From assembly GCF_009807035.1 (NCBI RefSeq), contig NZ_WUBI01000002.1, positions 62,001-126,000 of the forward strand: 64,000 nt of DNA, in the 5' to 3' direction. The position numbers and the translations under genes are program-made. The first letter of the stretch is position 1. The number at the start of each line of letters is the position of its first letter. The DNA is from Paenibacillus dendrobii (lineage in GTDB: Bacteria; Bacillota; Bacilli; Paenibacillales; Paenibacillaceae). The notes beneath the pieces were generated by a model. That model was not told the DNA's origin, made no database searches, and saw only the letters and a program-made list of their open reading frames with translations. Shown in pieces: positions 54,106 to 61,886 of this stretch.

Positions 54106-54286
54106 TTACAGCACAAGCAGGTGTGCAAGCGCTGCCAAATCTTCAAGCCCTATGCTGCCGTCATGGTTCAAATCAGTGTCATCTGCGAACCGGCCCGAGC
54201 TTGGCCCTGCTAGATGCTGCTGCCGGGTAAAAGCAAACCGCAGGTTACGGCAAGTAACTTGCGTAATCCTTTTTCACAGACATCAT
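54106..54286 (-). pseudogene. Remnant of a dockerin-bearing secreted protein gene
   Basis: Directly after the permease stop are GGGGG and an ATG-ATG start (54286). In one frame the sequence stops after 13 codons. Shifting frame after the A-run gives KGLRKLLAVTCGLLLPG, a typical signal peptide. A third frame ends in DTDLNHDGSIGLEDLAALA, a dockerin calcium loop and helix, with a stop at 54106. Signal peptide and dockerin end are thus joined with almost everything between lost and two frame changes. It is best explained as a deleted, decayed gene of the same type as its neighbours. Confidence 0.65.
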
Positions 54287-54294
54287 TCGACCCC

Positions 54295-55164
54295 CTATCC
54301 TTTTAAAGCGCCAGCCGTTAACCCACCCGTGATTTGCCGTTGATAGATGATGTACATCACGATAACGGGTATCATCGAAATTGACAGCCCCGCGAACAAA
54401 GGCCCCCATTCGGTCCGGTACTGCATTTCCCCCTGCATGACGGCGATGCCTACGGGGATCGTATACTTCACCGGGTCATTGATCAGCACCGTGGCCATAA
54501 TGTATTCGTTCCAGACCGTAAGGGCGTTCATGATGCCTACCGTTACAAGGCCAGGGGACGACAAGGGCAGCATGATCCGCAAAAAGATTCCAGAAAACGA
54601 ACTCCCATCGATGGTGGCCGCTTCCTCCAGTTCCCTCGGCAACGTCTTGTAAAATCCCACAAGAAAGAAGATTCCCAGAGGCAAAATACCAATGGTTCCG
54701 ACCGAATAGACCAGAGTCAAACCCAGAAGCGAATTCGACAGATGCATGTCGTTAAGCAGGAAAAAGAGCGGAATGAGGCCAAGAGTCGTCGGGATCATCA
54801 TCGAGGCGACATAAATGAAATATAATATCCCCCTGCCCTTGAAAGGATATCTTGCCAGGATATATGCCGTCATCGAAGCTAATGCCAAAGAGAGGATCGT
54901 ACTGCCTGCCGTGACTAGGATCGAGTTCATGAAATAGCTTCCGAAATGCGCTCGACTCCATACGTTGGCGTAGTTTTCAAAGTGCAGCACAGAAGGAAAA
55001 TCCCATGGCTTGCCCAGCATGACCTGTTGGTTATTTTTCAAGGAAGTGACAAACGTCCAAAACACCGGGTACAGGACAATGATGGTCCACAGCAGCAGCA
55101 AAATCCGCACTACCGTTTTGGATATCCACAGCCCTGCCGGCTTGGAGCTAGCAGCTTTATTCAT
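54295..55164 (-). CDS. Sugar ABC transporter permease, MalG/CUT1 type
   Basis: 289 aa, six membrane helices. The EAA loop that contacts the ATPase reads LPRELEEAATIDGSSFSGIFLRIMLP. The ATG at 55164 with AGAGGTG six nt upstream is chosen over the GTG at 55173. It is 11 bp after the other permease gene. No ATPase is encoded in this cluster, so a shared MsmX-like ATPase elsewhere probably powers it. Imports sugars released by the flanking glycosidases (inference from context). Confidence 0.94.
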   Translation of the reverse strand: MNKAASSKPAGLWISKTVVRILLLLWTIIVLYPVFWTFVTSLKNNQQVMLGKPWDFPSVLHFENYANVWSRAHFGSYFMNSILVTAGSTILSLALASMTAYILARYPFKGRGILYFIYVASMMIPTTLGLIPLFFLLNDMHLSNSLLGLTLVYSVGTIGILPLGIFFLVGFYKTLPRELEEAATIDGSSFSGIFLRIMLPLSSPGLVTVGIMNALTVWNEYIMATVLINDPVKYTIPVGIAVMQGEMQYRTEWGPLFAGLSISMIPVIVMYIIYQRQITGGLTAGALKG

Positions 55165-55175
55165 ATGTTCCACCT

Positions 55176-56093
55176 CTACATTTCAATGGTATCCCGGCGC
55201 AAAAGCCGCTGCAGAATAAGCGTCGTGATGATGGAAAGAATCAGAATCAATACGCCAATCGTCGCGCCATAGCTCAAATGGAACTGCTTAAATCCCATCT
55301 GATACAGATAATAACCTAGCACTTGGGTATGATTGTCAGGCCCCCCGTCGGTCATGAGCTTGACGATAATAAATGAGCCGTTCAATGTCGTAATCACAAT
55401 ATGGATAATCGAGGTCTTGAACTGCTCCCAGATCAGCGGCAGCGTTATTTTCGTAAACTGCTTCCACTGTCCGGCACCATCGATGCTTGCGGCTTCGTAC
55501 AGGGATGAGGGTATACCGAGGATCGAAGCAATAATGAGCAGCATATAAAATCCGATTCCCGCCCATACGCTTGGGGGAAGCAGCGACCACATGGCCAACC
55601 GGGAGTCTCCCAGCCAATTGGTCTCTACCGGATGACGCGTAAACAATGACAGAAAGGAATTCAAAAATCCAAGATGCGGGTTGTATATGAAGCTCCACAG
55701 CACGCCAATGACCGCAACCGAAATAATGTTCGGGAAAAAGAAGATCACCCGGTATAAGCCATACTCTTTCAGTTTCAGGCGCGTTAATGATACGGCAAAG
55801 AATGTGGCAAACAGCATGATCAAAATAACTTTCCAAAACACAAGAAAATAGTCGTTTTTGATAGCCGTTGGAATGACCTCATCATTCAGCAGATCTTTGT
55901 AATTGCCGAATCCGATGAAATTCATCGTCTCCGAGCCTCCGGACCAGTCAAAGAAGCTCAGGTACAATCCCCGTATCAGCGGGTAGATCGTAAAAATGCA
56001 AAACAGAATGAATGTCGGCAGCAAAAAACCGGCTATAAACCACCTGCGTCGCGCAGCGTATCCGGCTTTCAGCTTTTTATCCAGGTTCATCAT
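55176..56093 (-). CDS. Sugar ABC transporter permease, MalF/CUT1 type
   Basis: 305 aa with six membrane helices; the N-terminal signature FLLPTFILFCIFTIYPLIRGLYLSFFDW and the EAA loop SLYEAASIDGAGQWKQFTKITLP are clear. GGGGAGGACG precedes the double ATG. Separated from the binding-protein gene by a strong hairpin that would lower its expression relative to that protein. Forms the channel with the permease at 54295. Confidence 0.94.
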   Translation of the reverse strand: MMNLDKKLKAGYAARRRWFIAGFLLPTFILFCIFTIYPLIRGLYLSFFDWSGGSETMNFIGFGNYKDLLNDEVIPTAIKNDYFLVFWKVILIMLFATFFAVSLTRLKLKEYGLYRVIFFFPNIISVAVIGVLWSFIYNPHLGFLNSFLSLFTRHPVETNWLGDSRLAMWSLLPPSVWAGIGFYMLLIIASILGIPSSLYEAASIDGAGQWKQFTKITLPLIWEQFKTSIIHIVITTLNGSFIIVKLMTDGGPDNHTQVLGYYLYQMGFKQFHLSYGATIGVLILILSIITTLILQRLLRRDTIEM

Positions 56094-56122
56094 AGCCTGA
56101 CGTCCTCCCCAGTGATTTTAAA

Positions 56123-56160
56123 GAACAATCAGAGGTGCGCGAAAGGCCCTCTGATTGTTC
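56123..56160 (-). terminator. Intergenic hairpin between binding protein and permease genes
   Basis: GAACAATCAGAGG and its exact complement (13 bp) around a 12-nt interval, followed on the minus strand by TTTAAA only. It is probably a partial terminator or mRNA-stabilising hairpin that raises binding-protein over permease levels, a common arrangement in ABC import operons. Confidence 0.75.
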
Positions 56161-56220
56161 AGGGATATAAAAGGAACCAAGATCCGTTCCATCTTCAGTT
56201 CCGTTGCCGATTGAAGACGG

Positions 56221-57603
56221 TTAACGGGATTTCGCGGCCGCTTTCTCCATACGTTCCATCCACTCTTCGGGTGCGATCGTTTTTTGCAGCAGCGCAATGG
56301 TCGCGTCATTTTCGGCCTGCTCTAAGTCCGCGTTAAGCTTGAATACAGGAGCTACGATGGTGTCTGAGCCGTTGAAGTATTTCATGGCAGTCTTGACGAC
56401 ATCGCTGGCACCGGATGATTCCAGATCCGCCTTGACGTTCATCAGCGCCCCGGTCAATTCCGCCCAGCGTACAGCCGATTTTTTCGTGAAAATAAATTCG
56501 ATGAAAGCTTTGGCCGCCTCCGGATTTTTCGCCTTTTTGGCGATTGCGATATTGCTCGTGTATGGGATAGCTACGTATTTGCCGCCGGCATTTTGCATTA
56601 CAGAAGGAATGAAGCCGAATTTGAAGCCTTGCGGAACATCCTTTTTCATTTCATTTTCCAGCCACAGGCCGTTTGGAATCATCGCATCCTTATGCTGCAG
56701 GAATAGCATTTGGGAATCCGTATGGTTAATACCGAAGGAAGCATTGTCAAAATAGCCCTTGTCGCGCATATCAACCAGCTTCTTCAGCGTTTTGGCGACG
56801 GCGTCGTTCTTGAACGAGCCTTCCTTGTTCGCTTCCTGATCCTTCAGAATTTGCGGATCGTCGCCATTCTCGGATACAAATCCGGAATTCAGCAGACCGC
56901 CCACGATATAATAAGGATACTTGCCTGTATGAATGTAAGGATTGATGCCGGCGGCTTTGATTTTGTCGCTGGCAGCGAGGAAGCTATCCCAATCTTTTGG
57001 AACGTCCCAACCCTTTTCGGTAAAGAGACTTTCATCATAGAACGTGCCCCAGGAGCCAAATACGAGCGGAATGGTATAGTTCTTGCCGCCATAGTCCTGC
57101 GGCGGTGCAATCAGCGGATCAGTGAGAGCCTCGCCGTCCACGTTTTTCGCCTGCTTCACCCAATCGGTAATATCCATCAGCTGATCGTCCTTGACCATTT
57201 GGGTTTCGTTCGAACCCGCTCCATCGATATAGACCACATCCGGCGGGTTGCCTTGAATCCATCGTGGTTTCATCTGATCGTTAATTTGGGAGCCTGCGGA
57301 TTCCTTGATCTTCAGATCCGGATATTTTTTCTGGAATTCTCCGATCATTTCTTTCCACCAAGCATCACCGTAACCGCCTACGAAATACTGAATTTCAAAA
57401 TCCCCCGTAATCTTCGGTTCATCCGCTTGCGTTTCTTTCGTTTCCTCCTTCGGCTTGTCTGCATCCGTTTGCGTTGCCGGCTGCGGTTCTGCCGCAGGCT
57501 GCGTTGTCGTCTCCTTCGTACCGCCGCCGCATCCTGCCAGCGATGCCAGTACCAGCATCAGCGCGATGCCACCCATTGTCTTTTTCCTAAGATTGTTGTT
57601 CAT
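56221..57603 (-). CDS. Extracellular solute-binding lipoprotein (family 1)
   Basis: 460 aa. Signal peptide with lipobox LAGC (Cys25), then a 45-residue Thr/Glu/Lys-rich linker and a family 1 binding-protein fold (NPPDVVYIDG, TIPLVFGSWGTFYDESLF, AIPYTSNIAIAKKAKNPEAAKAFIEF). Aromatic residues typical of sugar sites are present (DAWWKEM, GLWLEN). The nearest functional guess is an N-acetylglucosamine/chitobiose or fucosyl-oligosaccharide receptor, from the GH84 and GH95 neighbours; the sequence alone does not fix the ligand. Confidence 0.92.
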   Translation of the reverse strand: MNNNLRKKTMGGIALMLVLASLAGCGGGTKETTTQPAAEPQPATQTDADKPKEETKETQADEPKITGDFEIQYFVGGYGDAWWKEMIGEFQKKYPDLKIKESAGSQINDQMKPRWIQGNPPDVVYIDGAGSNETQMVKDDQLMDITDWVKQAKNVDGEALTDPLIAPPQDYGGKNYTIPLVFGSWGTFYDESLFTEKGWDVPKDWDSFLAASDKIKAAGINPYIHTGKYPYYIVGGLLNSGFVSENGDDPQILKDQEANKEGSFKNDAVAKTLKKLVDMRDKGYFDNASFGINHTDSQMLFLQHKDAMIPNGLWLENEMKKDVPQGFKFGFIPSVMQNAGGKYVAIPYTSNIAIAKKAKNPEAAKAFIEFIFTKKSAVRWAELTGALMNVKADLESSGASDVVKTAMKYFNGSDTIVAPVFKLNADLEQAENDATIALLQKTIAPEEWMERMEKAAAKSR

Positions 57604-57775
57604 TCGCTTGCGTTCCCCCTAACTGGTTCATCATCATTTTCCTTGCCTGGAAACCCTTGTGGAACCTGAGTTTCCCTTAAGCTTTTTTCATTATACAGAT
57701 CTTGGAAGCGCCTCCAAATGATCTATTTTGATGTGAAGATGATACTTTTTGTACTGATTTTTGGTGGAGGGAGGC

Positions 57776-57808
57776 AAAAAGGAGCATTGCGGTATCCGCA
57801 ACACTCCT
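57776..57808 (-). terminator. Terminator of the GH95 gene
   Basis: AGGAGTGTTGCGG-ATA-CCGCAATGCTCCT with one G-T pair, then five T on the minus strand, 13 nt past the stop. It implies a separate promoter for the ABC operon in 57604-57775. Confidence 0.87.
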
Positions 57809-57821
57809 AGGTTTGTTCAGG

Positions 57822-60800
57822 TTATATGGACATTTGTCTGGCAACAGCGGCCAAATCCAACAGATCAATCCTTCCATCCCCGTTCACATCGGCTCGTTTG
57901 ATCTGCAGCCAATCCGGGCTTGCGGAATCCTTACCGTAGTGAGCCGCCACGATGCCCAGGTCACCGATGCTGATCTTGCCGTCACCGTTCAGGTCGCCGG
58001 AAGTTCCGGGACCAGGTCCGCTTCCAGGCTCCACGTTTACCCGGATATCCGCGGCAGCCGCTTGCGTCTCTATGCCTTCGGCATTTCCGAGCAGCGCTTC
58101 AGTAATAGCGATCGAACCCGCGGTGGCGGTACCCACCTCTTTCGCCTTGAATGTCAGATCCATAACCTGCGCGTTTCCCGAGACTTCGTGCCCAGCCCCC
58201 TGACTGGCTGCGATCAGGCGGAGCTTACCGTCCCCTTCCTGGTTCGTCTTTAATATTTGGACACCTTCGTGTAGTGACTGGGCCGAAATGAATTCAAACG
58301 TACTAGGATTGAACTCAACCCGAATGTCCTGCGCAAACATCGCCACAGAAAGGCTGCTGAAGCCGATCTTGGCGGCAAAAGATTCTCCGCTGTTCACGGA
58401 TTCCGGCGCGTTCAGCGTTGCGGTCGCCTGCCCTAGAACGGGCCCCCCTTGCGAAGGAACATACTCGAAATAGTCCACCATGGCGATCGTGTCCAGCGAG
58501 CTGCTGTTTTTTGTTCCCTTCACCACGATTTTGATCGTATGGCTACCCGGCGCAAGGTTCTTTTTCTCGAAAAGAAGCTGCTGCTTTTTCGTCGTTGGAT
58601 CATACGCATCGATATTTTCAGCCGCCAAGGCTCCATCGATATAAACATCAATTTTGCCGTGGTTGCGCTGTTTGGCACTAACGTACCTGATTTCCGTTCC
58701 CGTAAAGGCGAACTCGGCGGTGGCGCCGGTTTGATTGCTGTAGGTTTCCGTTCCTTGATAATCCTCCGGGCTGTTGTAACGGTTCCAAGTCCCCGAATAA
58801 ACGATCGCAGCATCACGGTCATCCACCTTGACCGGAGTTACAGGCGGCTGGTCGCTAGGCGCGATCCGGTATTTTTCTCCGGCTGCGGTAGCAAATTCGA
58901 TCGTTTCCCCATTTTTCGTGTACGGAACGGTTTCTCCCGTGCTCAGGCGGGTCACCTTCAAATTGTTGAACAGCACCATATTCTTGTTTCGTACCTTCGC
59001 GGTGTTTCCTTTTTTGGAGGTCAGCACCGCTCCCGTCAGCTTCGAGCCTGCCCAGTTCATATCCACTTCGAATGCTCCGCGCGCGACAAGTCCCTTCACG
59101 TTTCCGTCAGACCATGCGGCAGGCATAGCAGGCAAAAGGTCGATGCTTCCCGTATGGCTTTGCAGCAGCATTTCCGCGATGCCTGATGTCGCGCCGAAAT
59201 TACCGTCGATCTGGAAAGGAGGATGCGTATCGAACAGGTTTTGCAATGTGCTTCCCTTCAACTGCTCGCCGATCAGCTTGAGAGCCCTGTCCCCATCAAG
59301 CAATCGTGCCCATAAATTGATTTTGTTCGCTTTGCTCCAGCCCGTAGCCCCGTCTCCGCGGGCATTCATCGTGACTTTTGCGGCAGCGAACAAATCAGGT
59401 GTATCTACGGGATTGATGAGAGTTCCCGGATACAGGCCGATCAAATTTGAGATATGACGATGCTGATTGTTCGGATCATCGATGTCATTTTTCCATTCCT
59501 GCACCTGACCCCAGCGGCCAACCTTCGGCAGCGACAGCTTGCTTTTCTTCTCTGCCACTTCCGCCCGCATGCTTGCATCGATACCCAACGTCTCGCTGGC
59601 TTGAATGAACTGGGTGAAGAGCTGCCATACGAGTTCCTGGTCGTACGATACCCCAATTCCAACGTCACCCTGCTCCGGCGAGTAGGAGGGCGAGGATACG
59701 AGAGTGTCGTCCGAGTCGGTCACAAGATATTTGAGCCAAAATTGCGCCGCTTCTTTTATGATCGGATACAGCTTGTTCTGAAGAAGTTCCTTATTGCCGC
59801 TGAAGGCATAGTGATCCCAAACCTGCTCGGACATGAACGCATTAGCTGCCGGAGACCAGCCCCAGTAGAAATCGGAACCCGGAGCGGTATAGCCAAACGG
59901 ATTGTTGACGGTGTGCACGACCCATCCGTCGCCTTGCATGCCGTGATGGCGCTGCGCGGTTTCACGGCCCGGAGCGCGGAGCGAGTCAATGTAATCGATA
60001 TAGGGAATGTCCGTCTCGGCGAGATTGACCACTTCGGACGGCCAGTAATTCATCTGAATGTTGATATTCGTATGGTAGTCGCTGTTCCAAGGCGGATTAT
60101 TGACCTGGTTCCACACGCCCTGCAGATTGGCTGGAAGCGAGCCTTCGCGGGATGACGCGATCAGCAGGTAACGGCCGTATTGAAAGAACAGGCTCTCCAG
60201 ACTTCTCTTCTCCGCTTCGCTCGCTCCTGATTTGTATTGGTTCAGCAGCTCGTTCGTCGGAATCGAACCGGCCTGGCCGCCAAGATCGAGCGATACGCGT
60301 TCGAACAGGTTTTGGTAGTCCGCCAAATGTGCTGTGCGCAGCTGTTCATAGGTTTTGGCTCCAGCCGCATTTATATTGGCCGTGACCACTTCCTTCGGCG
60401 TTTTGGTGCTCTTGTAAGTCGGATAAGCATTGGCGTAATCGGTAGCCGCCGTCATGAGGATCGTTACGGAAGACGCACCGTTAATGCTCAGCTTCTTGTC
60501 CCCGGAAGTGACCGTACCTCCCTCGGCTTTCACTTTGAGCTGTGCCTCGTACGCCATTTTGTTGCTCGGAACCAGACCGCTGAGGACGAGCGTGTCGTTC
60601 CCCTGGGCTGCTACGGTATTCGATGGCTGAGCTCCGGTGAGACGCACGTCGAAGCTAAGCGGCTGCCCTCCTGCCGTAGTCAGGCGCATGACCATCGCTT
60701 TATCCGGGTAACTGAGGAAATACTCCCGTTTATACCGGACGTTGTTTTGCGTGTACGAAACGCGGGCCGTCGCATCGTTCAGACTCAGTTCCCGCTTATA

Positions 60801-61736
60801 ATCGCTGACAGGCTGCTGCTCCCCTTCAGCTCCGAAGAGCTGCATCTCGGACAGCTGGATCTGGGTCCCTCCTTTACTCTCCAGATCGAACTTGTAGAAC
60901 TTATAGGCTGCTGTATTGGAAAACGAGTACGATTTCTTCATTTTGCGCGAATCGAATTCCTCATTCGTACGCGTATCCAGCACCGTCCACTGCGTACCGT
61001 CATTGGAGCCTTTTAGCGTCCAGTTTCTGGGATCACGGTTCGGCACGTCATTGGCTGAGGTCATAGAATATCCGTTGACCACTTTCGCCGTACCATACTC
61101 CCACTGCACCCAGAACGGCGGTTTACCGTCTCCCGAATACCATTTTGAATCGACGGAGCCGTCCGTCAGCTTGCCGATGCCTTCGCCATATGCCGGATTA
61201 TCCGAACTTGCCGTGACGGTGCAAGATGCGCTTTTGTCAAAATCCAGATAAATGTCCCCAAACGCTTGGTATGCACCAAAGGAGGAATCATTCGCGCCCA
61301 TCACGCCTGTTATTTGTCCGAGCAGCGACTTGGCTTCGTTGACCTTTCCCTGCTGCAGCAGCTGCCGGATTTGATCCACGCTGGTTTGGGCGCCGTCTTT
61401 GATCCCGTATTTGTAATTGGAATCCGCCCCCGGACCTCCGCTCCACAGTGTCTTTTCATTAAATTGGATTCTCTCCTGCGCTACGCCCCCAAACACCATG
61501 CCTCCCATGTATCCGTTGCCGATCGGCAGCGCCTGGGTTTCCCAGTCGGTGGCCGGCTGGGTATACCACAGGGACAACGGGCCTGTATCCCGCGCGCCTG
61601 GCGCCGTTTCCGCATATACAATCGTTCCAACCCGGCCGCCCTCCGGCACCAGGGCACTCGTCAACAGCGATAAAGCCATGACGACGGACAGCAGCACGGC
61701 AGTTCTGGACAACAATGGACGAACAACTGCATTCAT
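57822..61736 (-). CDS. Secreted GH95 alpha-L-fucosidase with internal CBM32, cohesin and dockerin
   Basis: 1304 aa. The signal peptide runs to about residue 42. The GH95 N-terminal domain ([22 protein letters not shown]) is interrupted at about 165-310 by an F5/8 (CBM32-like) module, resuming at [11 protein letters not shown]. The (alpha/alpha)6 catalytic domain contains [12 protein letters not shown] (Asn557, Asn559), DQELVWQLF (Glu701, probable acid) and FQIDGNFG (Asp844). A beta-sandwich CBM (970-1095), cohesin (1105-1235) and dockerin (1245-1304) follow. The ATG at 61736 follows AAGGGGAAGG. Hydrolyses alpha-1,2-type fucosyl linkages by inversion (family knowledge); some members act on galactose. 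Confidence 0.92.
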   Translation of the reverse strand: MNAVVRPLLSRTAVLLSVVMALSLLTSALVPEGGRVGTIVYAETAPGARDTGPLSLWYTQPATDWETQALPIGNGYMGGMVFGGVAQERIQFNEKTLWSGGPGADSNYKYGIKDGAQTSVDQIRQLLQQGKVNEAKSLLGQITGVMGANDSSFGAYQAFGDIYLDFDKSASCTVTASSDNPAYGEGIGKLTDGSVDSKWYSGDGKPPFWVQWEYGTAKVVNGYSMTSANDVPNRDPRNWTLKGSNDGTQWTVLDTRTNEEFDSRKMKKSYSFSNTAAYKFYKFDLESKGGTQIQLSEMQLFGAEGEQQPVSDYKRELSLNDATARVSYTQNNVRYKREYFLSYPDKAMVMRLTTAGGQPLSFDVRLTGAQPSNTVAAQGNDTLVLSGLVPSNKMAYEAQLKVKAEGGTVTSGDKKLSINGASSVTILMTAATDYANAYPTYKSTKTPKEVVTANINAAGAKTYEQLRTAHLADYQNLFERVSLDLGGQAGSIPTNELLNQYKSGASEAEKRSLESLFFQYGRYLLIASSREGSLPANLQGVWNQVNNPPWNSDYHTNINIQMNYWPSEVVNLAETDIPYIDYIDSLRAPGRETAQRHHGMQGDGWVVHTVNNPFGYTAPGSDFYWGWSPAANAFMSEQVWDHYAFSGNKELLQNKLYPIIKEAAQFWLKYLVTDSDDTLVSSPSYSPEQGDVGIGVSYDQELVWQLFTQFIQASETLGIDASMRAEVAEKKSKLSLPKVGRWGQVQEWKNDIDDPNNQHRHISNLIGLYPGTLINPVDTPDLFAAAKVTMNARGDGATGWSKANKINLWARLLDGDRALKLIGEQLKGSTLQNLFDTHPPFQIDGNFGATSGIAEMLLQSHTGSIDLLPAMPAAWSDGNVKGLVARGAFEVDMNWAGSKLTGAVLTSKKGNTAKVRNKNMVLFNNLKVTRLSTGETVPYTKNGETIEFATAAGEKYRIAPSDQPPVTPVKVDDRDAAIVYSGTWNRYNSPEDYQGTETYSNQTGATAEFAFTGTEIRYVSAKQRNHGKIDVYIDGALAAENIDAYDPTTKKQQLLFEKKNLAPGSHTIKIVVKGTKNSSSLDTIAMVDYFEYVPSQGGPVLGQATATLNAPESVNSGESFAAKIGFSSLSVAMFAQDIRVEFNPSTFEFISAQSLHEGVQILKTNQEGDGKLRLIAASQGAGHEVSGNAQVMDLTFKAKEVGTATAGSIAITEALLGNAEGIETQAAAADIRVNVEPGSGPGPGTSGDLNGDGKISIGDLGIVAAHYGKDSASPDWLQIKRADVNGDGRIDLLDLAAVARQMSI

Positions 61737-61886
61737 ACGCCTTCCCCTTTCCATTTCAAATTGCGAAGCACTCATACCATGACTTGCCGCCTAAGGATGT
61801 ATTCATTAAGGGTAGGCGTCGTTCCAAATGCCTGGCGCTGCCTAACTGTGCAGACGCCTTCCCCGAACACTGTGATCTTGAAGAAG

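Noticed and set aside
57651..57675. GGAAAC / GTTTCC half-sites upstream of the binding-protein gene as a regulator site
   Set aside because: Only six bases per arm and 13 nt apart; this is expected by chance and no regulator gene is nearby.
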